A stretch of 64,000 nucleotides of DNA from Burkholderia stagnalis. Its GTDB lineage: Bacteria > Pseudomonadota > Gammaproteobacteria > Burkholderiales > Burkholderiaceae. The notes under the pieces are model-generated. The model saw only the letters and a list, made by a program, of their open reading frames with translations, did not search any database and was not told the DNA's origin. Below are positions 19,031 to 26,875 of the stretch, one piece after another; positions within the stretch are counted from its first letter, which is position 1; every line of letters begins with the position of its first letter. The position numbers and the translations under genes are program-made. The DNA lies in assembly GCF_902830275.1 (NCBI RefSeq), contig NZ_CADESW010000023.1, positions 62,001 to 126,000 on the forward strand, written 5' to 3'.

Positions 19031-19846
19031 TCAGAACGACGCGACCATCGAGCCCTTGAACTGCTTCTTGATGAATTCCCGCACTTCCGTCGACTGATAC
19101 GCCTTGACCAGCTTCTTCACCCACGGCTGATCCTTGTCCTTCGCGCGCACCGCGATCAGGTTCGCGTACGGGCTCGTCAGCGATTCGAGCGCGATCGCAT
19201 CCTTGGTCGGCTGCAGGTTCGCGGCGAGTGCGTAGTTCGTGTTGATCACGGCCGCGTCGACGTCCGACAGCACGCGCGGCAGCTGCGCCGCGTCGAGCTC
19301 GGAGATCTTCAGCTTCTTCGGGTTGTCGGCGATGTCGAGCACCGTCGCGTTGTTGCCGCCCGTGCCGGCGCCCGCCTTCAGCTTGATCACGCCTTGCGCC
19401 TGCAGCAGCAGCAGCGCGCGGTTCTCGTTCGACGGATCGTTCGGCACCGCGACCTTCGCGCCCGGCTGCAGATCCTTCAGCGCCTTGATCTTCTTCGAGT
19501 ACACGCCGATCGGCGAGATGTAGGTCAGGCCCGCGCTGACGAGCTTGTAGCCGCGCTGCTTGACCTGGCTGTCGAGGTAGGGCTGGTGCTGGAAGCTGTT
19601 CGCGTCGAGGTCGCCCGCGTCGAGCGCCGCGTTCGGCTGCACGTAGTCGTTGAACTCGATCACCTTCACGTTCAGGCCTTCCTTCTCCTTCGCGACCTTC
19701 TGCACGACTTGCCAGACTTCCGCGTCCGGGCCGGCCACCGTGCCGACCTTCACCACCTTGTCCTCGGCGTGCGCACCCGCCGACATCGTCAGCGCTGCGC
19801 CGGTAGCCAGCACGGAAAACACTTTCAGGAGACTGCGACGCTTCAT
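19031..19846 (-). CDS. metQ: MetQ/NlpA-family substrate-binding protein, orphan and non-lipidated
   Basis: 271-aa periplasmic binding protein of the D-methionine/lipoprotein-28 family (DKVVKVGTVAGPDAEVWQVVQ, NDYVQPNAALDAGDLDANSFQHQPYLD, IPNDPSNENRALLLLQ-like block, VINTNYA). The signal peptide MKRRSLLKVFSVLATGAALTM...AHA carries no cysteine, so it is predicted to be soluble and not a lipoprotein as E. coli MetQ is. No metN or metI is nearby. It may work with a MetNI encoded elsewhere. The frame extends upstream to 19927, but ATG 19846 gives the signal peptide and was chosen. Confidence 0.88.
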   Translation of the reverse strand: MKRRSLLKVFSVLATGAALTMSAGAHAEDKVVKVGTVAGPDAEVWQVVQKVAKEKEGLNVKVIEFNDYVQPNAALDAGDLDANSFQHQPYLDSQVKQRGYKLVSAGLTYISPIGVYSKKIKALKDLQPGAKVAVPNDPSNENRALLLLQAQGVIKLKAGAGTGGNNATVLDIADNPKKLKISELDAAQLPRVLSDVDAAVINTNYALAANLQPTKDAIALESLTSPYANLIAVRAKDKDQPWVKKLVKAYQSTEVREFIKKQFKGSMVASF

Positions 19847-19990
19847 CTGTTTCTCGCTTTCTTTCGATCTAAAAAGGGCGCGATGCGGGTATCCACCGAC
19901 TCGCAGGAAAGGGGCAAATGGTGTCACAGGATCGGCGGGAAGTGAAATACATCCCGCTCATATGGGTATGCGCCGGATCGGGGCATGCCG

Positions 19991-20123
19991 CTCGCGGCTC
20001 GCGGCTCGCGGCTCGCTGCTCGCGGCTCGCTGCTCGCTGCTCGCCCCTCGCCCCTCGCCCCTCGCCCCTCGCCCCTCGCCCCTCGCCGCTCTCCGCTCTT
20101 CGCTCTTCGCTCTTCGCTCGCCG
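19991..20123. repeat. 7-bp tandem repeat, 19 units
   Basis: Nineteen consecutive heptamers of the form CTCnnnn: CTCGCGG x3, CTCGCTG, CTCGCGG, CTCGCTG x2, CTCGCCC x6, CTCGCCG, CTCTCCG, CTCTTCG x3, CTCGCCG. They fill 133 bp exactly between the chemoreceptor stop and the metQ upstream region. Subtypes are in runs, as expected from slipped-strand expansion. The remaining intergenic part (19847-19990) holds no recognisable gene. Confidence 0.95.
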
Positions 20124-20143
20124 CGCGTCATGCCGTCAGGCCA

Positions 20144-21751
20144 TCAGGCCGCCTCGGCCGCGGCCAGCACCGGCTCGGCCGACGGGCGCGCAAACGCCGC
20201 GCCGCCGCCGACGCGGAACGACCCCACCGCGTCGCGCAGCCGCGCCGCCTGCTCCTGCAGCGACGCGGCGGCCGCCGCGGCTTCCTCGACGAGCGCCGCG
20301 TTCTGCTGGGTCACCTGGTCCATCTGCGTGACCGCGCGGCCAACCTGCGTGATGCCGCTCGCCTGCTCCTCGGACGCCGCCGCGATCTCGCCCATGATGT
20401 CCGTCACCCGCGCGACCGCCTGCAGGATCTCGCCCATCGTCGTGCCCGCCTGGCCGACCAGCGTCGAGCCGTTGCGCACCCGCTCGACCGATTCGCCGAT
20501 CAGCGCGCGGATCTCCTTCGCGGCCGTCGCGCTGCGCTGCGCGAGCGAGCGCACCTCGCCCGCGACCACTGCGAAGCCGCGGCCCTGCTCGCCCGCGCGC
20601 GCCGCCTCCACCGCGGCATTCAGCGCGAGGATGTTGGTCTGGAACGCGATGCCCTCGATCACGCCGATGATGTCGGCGATCTGGCGCGAGCTGTCGTCGA
20701 TCTCGCCCATCGTGCCGATCACGCGGTTCACGACGTCGTGGCCGGCGCGCGCGATGTCCGACGCATTGTTCGCGAGCCCGCTCGCCTGCCGCGCGTTGTC
20801 GGCGTTCTGCTTCACGGTCGCGGTGAGCTGCTCCATGCTCGCCGCCGTCTCTTCGAGCGACGCGGCCTGCTCCTCGGTGCGCTGCGACAGGTCGTCGTTG
20901 CCCGACGCGATCTGGCGGCTCGCCGACGCGATCGATTCGGCCGACTGGCGGATCCCGCCGATGGTCGCCTGCAGGCGGGCCTGCATCGCGTGCATCGCCG
21001 CCATCATGCTCGTGCGGTCGCCCGCGCGCACCGGCACCGGCTGCGTGAGGTCGCCCTGCGCGATGCGCGCGGCCAGCGCGGCGGCTTCGTCCGGCTCGCC
21101 GCCGAGGCTGCCGCGCACGTTGCGGATGATCACTGACATCGCCGCGGTGATCACGAGGCCGATCACGAGCACCACCGCGAGATGGCCGAACAGCGTCTCG
21201 TAGTACACCGTGTCGATGTCCTTCACGAACACGCCGCTCGAGATGTTCCAGTCCCACGGCGCGAAGCGCGTGACGTAGCTGATCTTCGGCACCGCGGTCT
21301 CGCTGTGCGGCAGCCGCCCGCGATATTCGGCGAAGCCGTGGCCATTCGCCTTCGCGGCATTCAGGATCGTGACGAACAGCGGCTTGCCGTCCGGGTCGAG
21401 ATAATCGCCGACCTGCGTGCCGACCAGCTTCGGCAGCGTCGGATGCATCAGCACGACCGGCTTCGAGTCCATCACGAACACGTAGCCGGATTCGCCGTAG
21501 CGCATCGCGGCGAGGCTCGCGAGCGCATCGCGCTTCGCGTCGGCCTCGGGCAGCGTGCCGGCCTGCGCGAGCGCGTGGTACGACTTCGCGATGCCGGCCG
21601 CCGCCTCGACGAGGTTCGCCATCCCTTCCTTGCGCTCCGTGAGCATCGTCGCGCGCGTCTCGATCGCGCTCCATGCGCCGACGCCCAGCAGGCCAATCCA
21701 TACCAGCGCAAGCGCGAGCCACAGCTTGCGGTTCAAACTCATTCGGCTCAT
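20144..21751 (-). CDS. Methyl-accepting chemotaxis protein with Cache sensor
   Basis: 535-aa inner-membrane chemoreceptor. N-terminal helix LWLALALVWIGLLGVGAW (about 10-27), a periplasmic single-Cache domain (about 35-185; YGESGYVFVMDSKPVVLMHP, VPKISYVTRFAPWDWNISSGVFVKDID), a second helix (VVLVIGLVITAAMSVII), a HAMP segment, then a signalling domain whose hairpin tip reads IIGVIEGIAFQTNILALNAAVEAARAGE. No NWETF-type CheR/CheB tail is seen. Start ATG 21751 follows AAGGGA. Cache domains of this type often bind small organic acids, but the ligand is not readable here. Isolated gene, no che genes nearby. Confidence 0.95.
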   Translation of the reverse strand: MSRMSLNRKLWLALALVWIGLLGVGAWSAIETRATMLTERKEGMANLVEAAAGIAKSYHALAQAGTLPEADAKRDALASLAAMRYGESGYVFVMDSKPVVLMHPTLPKLVGTQVGDYLDPDGKPLFVTILNAAKANGHGFAEYRGRLPHSETAVPKISYVTRFAPWDWNISSGVFVKDIDTVYYETLFGHLAVVLVIGLVITAAMSVIIRNVRGSLGGEPDEAAALAARIAQGDLTQPVPVRAGDRTSMMAAMHAMQARLQATIGGIRQSAESIASASRQIASGNDDLSQRTEEQAASLEETAASMEQLTATVKQNADNARQASGLANNASDIARAGHDVVNRVIGTMGEIDDSSRQIADIIGVIEGIAFQTNILALNAAVEAARAGEQGRGFAVVAGEVRSLAQRSATAAKEIRALIGESVERVRNGSTLVGQAGTTMGEILQAVARVTDIMGEIAAASEEQASGITQVGRAVTQMDQVTQQNAALVEEAAAAAASLQEQAARLRDAVGSFRVGGGAAFARPSAEPVLAAAEAA

Positions 21752-21957
21752 CGTGCGTCCCTTGTTGTCGATGTCGATGGGTAACGCAACGCGCGCGCGA
21801 ACGGCCTGTCGCGCGCAAACGATTGCAGACGTAATGACGGCAGCCAGGCTTGCAACTTGAATACGGCACGGCGGCGGCGGCGCGACAGGCGGCGCGGGCT
21901 GTGCTACAAGATCGCCTTGCCGGCGCATCGCGTCCCGGCGATTTTCCGAGGCCCACC

Positions 21958-22248
21958 ATGTACGTCATCGACATTCACTACACCGCGCCGCTCGATCGCA
22001 TCGACGACGCGCTCGAGCGCCATCGCGCGTATCTGCAGCCGCTGCTGGATCAGGGGATCTTCATCGCGGCGGGGCCGAAGGTGCCGCGCGACGGCGGCAT
22101 GATCCTCGCGGCGCGCATCGATCGCGACGCACTCGAGTCGATCCTGCAGACCGACCCGTTCGTGACCGAAGGGCTCGCGACCTACCGCGTGACCGAATTC
22201 CGGATGACCCGCGCGGCGCCGGGCGTCAACCTGCCGGCGCTGCCGTAA
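21958..22248 (+). CDS. YciI family protein
   Basis: 96-aa cytoplasmic protein of the YCII/dimeric alpha-beta barrel superfamily. It has the family pattern MYVIDIHYTAPLDRIDDALERHRAYL with the conserved His, LLDQGIFIAAGP and DGGMILA, then DPFVTEGLATYRVTEF. Family members have been linked to ring-cleavage or chloro-compound chemistry, but most are uncharacterised. Starts at ATG 21958; the longer frame to 21850 has no ribosome site. Divergent from the chemoreceptor, convergent with the Sco gene. Confidence 0.85.
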   Translation: MYVIDIHYTAPLDRIDDALERHRAYLQPLLDQGIFIAAGPKVPRDGGMILAARIDRDALESILQTDPFVTEGLATYRVTEFRMTRAAPGVNLPALP

Positions 22249-22288
22249 CGCGCCGCGCGCGCGTGAGGGGAAGAGAAGGAAGAAGACG

Positions 22289-22310
22289 CGGGACGGCAGG
22301 CGCCGTCCCG
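22289..22310. terminator. Hairpin between yciI-like and Sco genes
   Basis: 9-bp perfect stem (CGGGACGGC and GCCGTCCCG) with an AGGC loop between convergent genes; no T-run, so termination strength is uncertain. Confidence 0.55.
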
Positions 22311-22321
22311 GCATGCGCTGC

Positions 22322-22939
22322 TCAGTCGAGCAGCAGTTTCAGGTCGTGCACCCACGGGCCGGGGCCCTGGCCGTCGCGCACGAACAGGCGCAGCTTGCCG
22401 TTCGGGTCGAACACGTAGCTCGCGGCGGTGTGGTCCATCGTATAGCTGCCGGGCGCCTTGCCCTGCACCTTCGCGTAATACACGCGGAAATCCTTCGTCA
22501 CCTTCTTCAGCTGCGCGTCGTCGGCCGGGCGCAGGCCGATGAACGACGGATCGAACGCCGGCACGTACTGGCCGAGCAGCGCGGGCGTGTCGCGCTCCGG
22601 ATCGACGGTGACGAACAGCACCTGCACGCGCTTCGCGGCGTCGGGCCCGAGCTGCTTGAGCGCCTCGGACAGTTCGGCCATCGTCGTCGGGCAAACGTCC
22701 GGGCAGTGCGTGTAGCCGAAGAACATCACGACGGCCTTGCCCTTGAAGTCGCCGAGCGTGCGCACCTTGCCCGCCGTGTCGGGCAGCGCGAAATCGCTGC
22801 CGAACTGGGTATTGCCGGTGATGTCGAGATTCTGGAATTTCGGCGCGTTGTCGCACGCCGCGAGCAGCAGAGCGCCCGCGAACGCGCAGGCAAGCAGCCA
22901 GCCTCGGCGCGCGCGGCGCCCGAACCAAGAATGAAGCAT
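22322..22939 (-). CDS. SCO1/SenC family copper chaperone (lipoprotein)
   Basis: About 205 aa, involved in delivering copper to the CuA site of cytochrome c oxidase. The N-terminus has a lipobox, LLLAAC, so it is probably lipid-anchored facing the periplasm. Copper ligands are visible: CPDVC (CxxxC, in FFGYTHCPDVCPTTM) and the distal His in TMDHTAASYVFDPNG. ATG 22939 was chosen; a TTG at 22948 is an alternative. Last gene of the SURF1-Sco-like-ctaA-ctaB-Sco operon, 18 bp or so after ctaB. Confidence 0.93.
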   Translation of the reverse strand: MLHSWFGRRARRGWLLACAFAGALLLAACDNAPKFQNLDITGNTQFGSDFALPDTAGKVRTLGDFKGKAVVMFFGYTHCPDVCPTTMAELSEALKQLGPDAAKRVQVLFVTVDPERDTPALLGQYVPAFDPSFIGLRPADDAQLKKVTKDFRVYYAKVQGKAPGSYTMDHTAASYVFDPNGKLRLFVRDGQGPGPWVHDLKLLLD

Positions 22940-22957
22940 CGCGTTCAAACCGTAGGG

Positions 22958-23872
22958 TTAGGCGCCGAGCAGCGGGCGCGCATAGTGATCGACGAGCAGC
23001 GCCGCGAACAGCAGCGACAGGTAGACGATCGAGTAGCGGAAGGCCTTGCGGGCCAGGTCGTCGGAATAGTCGCGGTAGATCTTCCACGCGTACGCGAGGA
23101 ACACCGCGCCGAGCAGCACCGCGCTCGTCAGGTAGACGGCCCCGCTCATGCCGGAGATGAACGGCATCAGCGTGACCGCGAACAGGATCACCGTGTAGAG
23201 CAGGATGTGCAGCCGCGTGAACTGCTCGCCGTGCGTGACGGGCAGCATCGGCAGGCCCGCGTTCTCGTAGTCCTTGCGGCGATACAGCGCAAGCACCCAG
23301 AAATGCGGCGGCGTCCATACGAAGATGATCAGCACGAGGATCCACGCGTCGCCGGGCACCGCGCCCGTCACCGCGGCCCAGCCGAGCGCGGGCGGCATCG
23401 CGCCGGACGCGCCGCCGATCACGATGTTCTGCGGCGTCATCGGCTTGAGCAGCAGCGTGTAGATCACCGCATAGCCGACGAACGTCGCGATCGTCAGCCA
23501 CATCGTCAGCGGGTTCGTGAACGTGTAGAGCGTCCACGCGCCGGCGCTGCCGAGCACGCCCGAGAACAGCAGGATCTGCGCAGTGGTGATCTCGCCGCGC
23601 GCGGACGGGCGCCACGCGGTGCGGCGCATCATCGCGTCGATCTTCTGCTCGACGAGACAGTTGATCGCGAACGCCGCGCCCGCCAGCAGCCAGATGCCGA
23701 CGGTGCCGCCGACCAGCACCCTCCACGGCACCATGCCCGGCGTCGCGAGGAACATGCCGATCACCGCGCAGAACACCGCAAGCTGCGTAACACGCGGCTT
23801 CGTCAGCGCCATGTACTGGGAGAACCGGCTACCGGGCGATCGGGAAAGGGTGCTTTGCATGGGAACGGTCAC
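22958..23872 (-). CDS. ctaB: Protoheme IX farnesyltransferase (heme O synthase)
   Basis: 304-aa UbiA-superfamily membrane prenyltransferase that adds a farnesyl group to protoheme to give heme O, precursor of heme A. It shows about nine helices and the Asp-rich NCLVEQKIDAMMRRTAWRP segment (about 70-88), plus the YTLLLKPMTPQNIVIGGASGAMPP block. The GTG at 23872 overlaps the ctaA stop in a GTGA arrangement, which suggests translational coupling; ATG 23860 (MQSTLS) is the alternative. Functionally paired with ctaA upstream. Confidence 0.95.
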   Translation of the reverse strand: MTVPMQSTLSRSPGSRFSQYMALTKPRVTQLAVFCAVIGMFLATPGMVPWRVLVGGTVGIWLLAGAAFAINCLVEQKIDAMMRRTAWRPSARGEITTAQILLFSGVLGSAGAWTLYTFTNPLTMWLTIATFVGYAVIYTLLLKPMTPQNIVIGGASGAMPPALGWAAVTGAVPGDAWILVLIIFVWTPPHFWVLALYRRKDYENAGLPMLPVTHGEQFTRLHILLYTVILFAVTLMPFISGMSGAVYLTSAVLLGAVFLAYAWKIYRDYSDDLARKAFRYSIVYLSLLFAALLVDHYARPLLGA

Positions 23873-24981
23873 GCCGCGGCGGTATCGCGCGCAGGCAGCG
23901 CGACACGGCCGGGGCGGCTTGAAAGGATGCGAAAGTTTAACATGACGACGAGCAGCAGCAGGACCGCAGCGCCCCCGTTATGGGCCACGGCGACCGGCAA
24001 AGGCCACTGCAATACGATATTCGTCAAACCCGTCACGAACTGCAGCACGACCACCAGCAGCACGCCGTTCGCGGGCCGCCGCAGCGATTCGAAGCGGCGC
24101 ATCTTCAGCGCGAACGCGACCAGGTAGGCGACGACGACGAACGCAAACGTGCGGTGCGTCCAGTGGATCGCGACGAGCGCGTCCTGCGTGATCGCCTCGC
24201 CGTCCCGGTTCAGGCCGAGCGCGCGCCACAGATGGAAGCCGTGCTCGAAATCCATCGGCGGAATCCACTGGCCGTTGCAGGTCGGGAAGTCGGTGCATGC
24301 GAGCACCGCGTAGTTGGTGCTCACCCAGCCGCCGAGCGCGATCTGCACGACGAGCAGCACGAGCGCCGCGAGCGCCGCCGCGCGATAGCGCCCGGCCTCG
24401 GGATCGTACGACGGCAGCGGCGTCTGCCGCGCCGCAAGCCAGCCGAGCGTGCCGAGCAGCATCAGGCCGAGCAGCAGGTGGATCGTGACGATCACCGGCT
24501 GCAGCTTCATCGTCACCGTCCACGCGCCGAACGCGCCCTGCACGAGAATCAGCAGCAGCAGGCTGGTCGGCCACCACGGCGACACATGCAGCGGCCGGCG
24601 GCGCAGCCGTGCGGCCCACGCGATCACCGTCTGCGCGATGATCAGCACGCCGATCGCCATCGCGAAATAGCGGTGGATCATCTCGATCCACGCCTTCGTC
24701 ATGCTGACGGGGCCCGTCGGCATCGCCTGATGCGCGGCGGTGATGGCCGCGTGCGCGATGAACGGCGACGACGTGCCGTAGCAGCCGGGCCAGTCGGGGC
24801 AGCCGAGGCCCGAATCGGTCAGCCGCGTGAAACCGCCGAACATCACGAGATCGAGGGTCAGGAACGTGGTGATCCACACCAGCTTGCGGAACTTGTCGTC
24901 GTCGGCCTTCACCCACACGTACGACAGCGGCAGCAGCGCGATACAGAAGCCGATCAGGCCGAGTTGCAGTAGATACGACAT
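23869..24981 (-). CDS. ctaA: Heme A synthase (COX15/CtaA)
   Basis: 370-aa membrane protein with about eight helices that oxidises heme O to heme A. Conserved features include GGFTRLTDSGLGCPDWPGCYG (about 45-65), the heme-ligand histidines in EMIHRYFAM (about 105) and IHLLLGLMLLGTLGW, ACTDFPTCNGQW and HWTHRTFAFVV. It carries the two Cys-containing loops of the family. Start ATG 24981. It overlaps the next gene, ctaB, by 4 bp. Preceded by a Sco-like gene. Confidence 0.95.
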   Translation of the reverse strand: MSYLLQLGLIGFCIALLPLSYVWVKADDDKFRKLVWITTFLTLDLVMFGGFTRLTDSGLGCPDWPGCYGTSSPFIAHAAITAAHQAMPTGPVSMTKAWIEMIHRYFAMAIGVLIIAQTVIAWAARLRRRPLHVSPWWPTSLLLLILVQGAFGAWTVTMKLQPVIVTIHLLLGLMLLGTLGWLAARQTPLPSYDPEAGRYRAAALAALVLLVVQIALGGWVSTNYAVLACTDFPTCNGQWIPPMDFEHGFHLWRALGLNRDGEAITQDALVAIHWTHRTFAFVVVAYLVAFALKMRRFESLRRPANGVLLVVVLQFVTGLTNIVLQWPLPVAVAHNGGAAVLLLLVVMLNFRILSSRPGRVALPARDTAAA

Positions 24982-25003
24982 CGGATTGCCTCGTTGTCTC
25001 GCC

Positions 25004-25630
25004 TTAGCCGATGCTCGACCACTTCAGCAGCTTCGTGACGTCCGCCTTGATCTTGCTGGGGTTCGGATCCTTCGGGAAACGCATCATCAGGTTGCCGTTC
25101 GGATCGACCAGGTAGAGGTGGTCGGACGCCTGCGTGCCGGCGTCGGCCGGCAGCCACGCGGCCACCGCCGCCGGATCGGCGACCAGCTCGCGCGTGTCCG
25201 GATACGCGGCGCGCACCTTCTCCGGGACCTGGCCCGCATCGCTGCGCAGCCACACCATCGTGAGCCGGTGGCGTTCGCCGGCCTGCGTCACGCGCACCTG
25301 GCGCATGAAGTACAGCTTCTTCGCGCACGCGTCGTCGCACGCGCTGCGGTCGGTCATCACGAACAGCCACACGCCGCGCAGCGACGCGAGCGGCATCGTC
25401 TTGCCGGTTTCGTCGGTGACCATCAGGTCCGCCGGGATCGGCCGCTGCGGCTCGACCAGCGTGCCGTAGTTGGTCGAACCGCCCTTCGGCTTGATCACGT
25501 AATAGGTGAAGTACGACGCGATCATCGGCGCCGCGCAGACGAGCCCGAGCAGCACGAGCATCCAGCGGCCGCGCTTGCGGGCCGCCGGCGAGATCGGCTC
25601 AGCGGCCGGGCCCTGACGGGAAGATTGCAT
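25004..25630 (-). CDS. Sco-like membrane-anchored thioredoxin-fold protein
   Basis: 208-aa protein with one N-terminal membrane helix (WMLVLLGLVCAAPMIASYFTYYV) and a periplasmic domain. It is annotated in many relatives only as a cytochrome c oxidase-linked hypothetical. The domain holds a CxxxC motif (SACDDACAKK) and a distal His in DHLYLVDPNGNL, the same three ligand positions as in Sco1, though overall similarity to Sco1 is low. A copper- or thiol-handling role in oxidase assembly is inferred. ATG 25630 (MQSSRQGP) preferred over an upstream start at 25690. Lies between surf1 and ctaA. Confidence 0.85.
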   Translation of the reverse strand: MQSSRQGPAAEPISPAARKRGRWMLVLLGLVCAAPMIASYFTYYVIKPKGGSTNYGTLVEPQRPIPADLMVTDETGKTMPLASLRGVWLFVMTDRSACDDACAKKLYFMRQVRVTQAGERHRLTMVWLRSDAGQVPEKVRAAYPDTRELVADPAAVAAWLPADAGTQASDHLYLVDPNGNLMMRFPKDPNPSKIKADVTKLLKWSSIG

Positions 25631-25690
25631 GGACAAATCAGACCTCTCGAAACAAACCCGCGGCGCCGCCGCGTACGGACATCGCGCCAC

Positions 25691-26401
25691 TCATGCGCCG
25701 GACGACTTCCTCGCCGCGCGCCGCGCCGCGTACAAGCCGAAACCGAGCGCGGCCGCCGCCATGCCCCACCACTGAAACATGTAACCGTAATTGCGCTCGA
25801 CGCCGGTCGTCGGCGCCGGCCAGTCGCGCACCAGCTTGTCGCCGCCGTCGCTCGTCTGCTGGATCACGAACGGCTGCAGCGGCAGGCCGGTTTCCTTCGC
25901 GAACGCGGCGACGTCCAGGTTCTGGCGAATCTTCTGGTGCGCCGCCGAGCCGCCTTCGCCGAGCTCGAACGCGCGCGTCGCGTCGGCGCGCGCGATGCCC
26001 TCGATCTCGACGTTGCCCGCGGGTGTCGCGAACGGCTCGATCGCCGTGCGATCGGCGATGTTGCGCGGCAGCCAGCCGCGGTTGACGAGCACGTAACCGC
26101 CGCCCGTGAGTTTAAACGGCATCACGACGTAAAAACCCGGCTGGTCGTTATACGGCCGATTGTCGAGAAACACCGCGAGCTCGGGCATGAACCGCCCCGT
26201 CGCACGCACCCGGTGGAACTCGATCGACGCGAGCGGGATCGGCTGCGTGCCGACCGTCACGGGCGCCGCGTGCTCGTAGCGCACGATGCTCGCCTCCAGC
26301 GCCTCCTTCTGGTGCGCGCGGTCACGCTGCCAGAAGCCGAGGCGGATCGTCACCGCGACGACCGCGAGAATCAACAGCGCGGGCAGCCAGCGGATCTTCA
26401 T
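25691..26401 (-). CDS. SURF1 family cytochrome oxidase assembly protein
   Basis: 236-aa membrane protein with N- and C-terminal helices and a periplasmic middle part. Diagnostic segments are RLGFWQRDRAHQKEAL near residue 22-37, the VRATGRFMPELAVFLDNRPYNDQPGFYVVMPF block and the C-terminal NYGYMFQWWGMAAAALGFGLY. SURF1 helps insert heme A into subunit I. ATG 26401 (MKIRW) gives the canonical N-terminus. First gene of an operon with Sco-like, ctaA, ctaB and Sco1; divergent from the small DUF2909 gene across 84 bp. Confidence 0.93.
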   Translation of the reverse strand: MKIRWLPALLILAVVAVTIRLGFWQRDRAHQKEALEASIVRYEHAAPVTVGTQPIPLASIEFHRVRATGRFMPELAVFLDNRPYNDQPGFYVVMPFKLTGGGYVLVNRGWLPRNIADRTAIEPFATPAGNVEIEGIARADATRAFELGEGGSAAHQKIRQNLDVAAFAKETGLPLQPFVIQQTSDGGDKLVRDWPAPTTGVERNYGYMFQWWGMAAAALGFGLYAARRAARKSSGA

Positions 26402-26485
26402 CGGGCCGCCCCCCAGGCACGCTCGCGCAAGCGAAGTGCGATAATTATCCCCTTCCTTTCGAATCGCCGTCGTCCGGTAAGCGTC

Positions 26486-26695
26486 ATGCACATCCTCGTT
26501 CCCATCGCCTTCGTCCTGATCATCGCCAGCCTGGCTTCGGCGCTGTATTTCATGATGCACGACCGCGGCAACACGAAGCGCATGGCCTGGTCGCTTGCCA
26601 CCCGCGTCGGGCTGTCTATCTCGCTGTTCGTGTTCATCCTGTTCGCGAACTGGATGGGCTGGATCCACTCGACCGGCATTCCGATCGGGCGCTGA
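26486..26695 (+). CDS. DUF2909 twin-transmembrane protein
   Basis: 69-aa membrane protein with two hydrophobic helices (ILVPIAFVLIIASLASALYFM and VGLSISLFVFILFANWMGW) joined by MHDRGNTKRMAW. This matches the small DUF2909 family found next to cytochrome oxidase genes in betaproteobacteria. No function is established; position between ctaE and surf1 suggests a role in oxidase assembly or stability. Start ATG 26486 after GGTAAG. Confidence 0.85.
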   Translation: MHILVPIAFVLIIASLASALYFMMHDRGNTKRMAWSLATRVGLSISLFVFILFANWMGWIHSTGIPIGR

Positions 26696-26703
26696 CGCTT
26701 TCG

Positions 26704-26730
26704 CCGATGTGACCGATGCGACCGATGTGA
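26704..26730. repeat. 9-bp triplet tandem repeat
   Basis: Three units CCGATGTGA, CCGATGCGA, CCGATGTGA directly after the DUF2909 stop codon. Confidence 0.85.
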
Positions 26731-26764
26731 CATTTCGCCGCACGGCCGCGCCACCAAGCAAAAG

Positions 26765-26792
26765 CGCCGCCTGACTGAGTCGCGGCGGCGCC
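26765..26792 (+). terminator. Hairpin downstream of DUF2909 gene
   Basis: 8-bp stem (GCGCCGCC and GGCGGCGC) with a 12-base loop, 70 bp after the DUF2909 stop. No U-run on the plus strand; preceded by AAAA, so it may act better on the minus strand. Confidence 0.45.
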
Positions 26793-26840
26793 TGGGTTCC
26801 CGGACGATGCGTTCGCGCCGCCCGGCATCCATCAAATCAA

Positions 26841-26868
26841 ACGGCCCGCGCATCGCTGCGCGGGCCGT
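26841..26868 (-). terminator. Terminator of the ctaCDGE operon
   Basis: 12-bp perfect stem (ACGGCCCGCGCA and TGCGCGGGCCGT), loop TCGC, followed on the minus strand by TTTGATTTGAT. Placed 8 bp after the ctaE stop. Confidence 0.82.
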
Positions 26869-26875
26869 GTTTCAT

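Noticed and set aside
19991..20123. CRISPR-like array
   Set aside because: Units are 7 bp without spacers, so it is a simple minisatellite.
19985..21136. Plus-strand ORF starting in the heptamer repeat
   Set aside because: Composition comes from repeats and the antisense of the chemoreceptor gene; no ribosome site.
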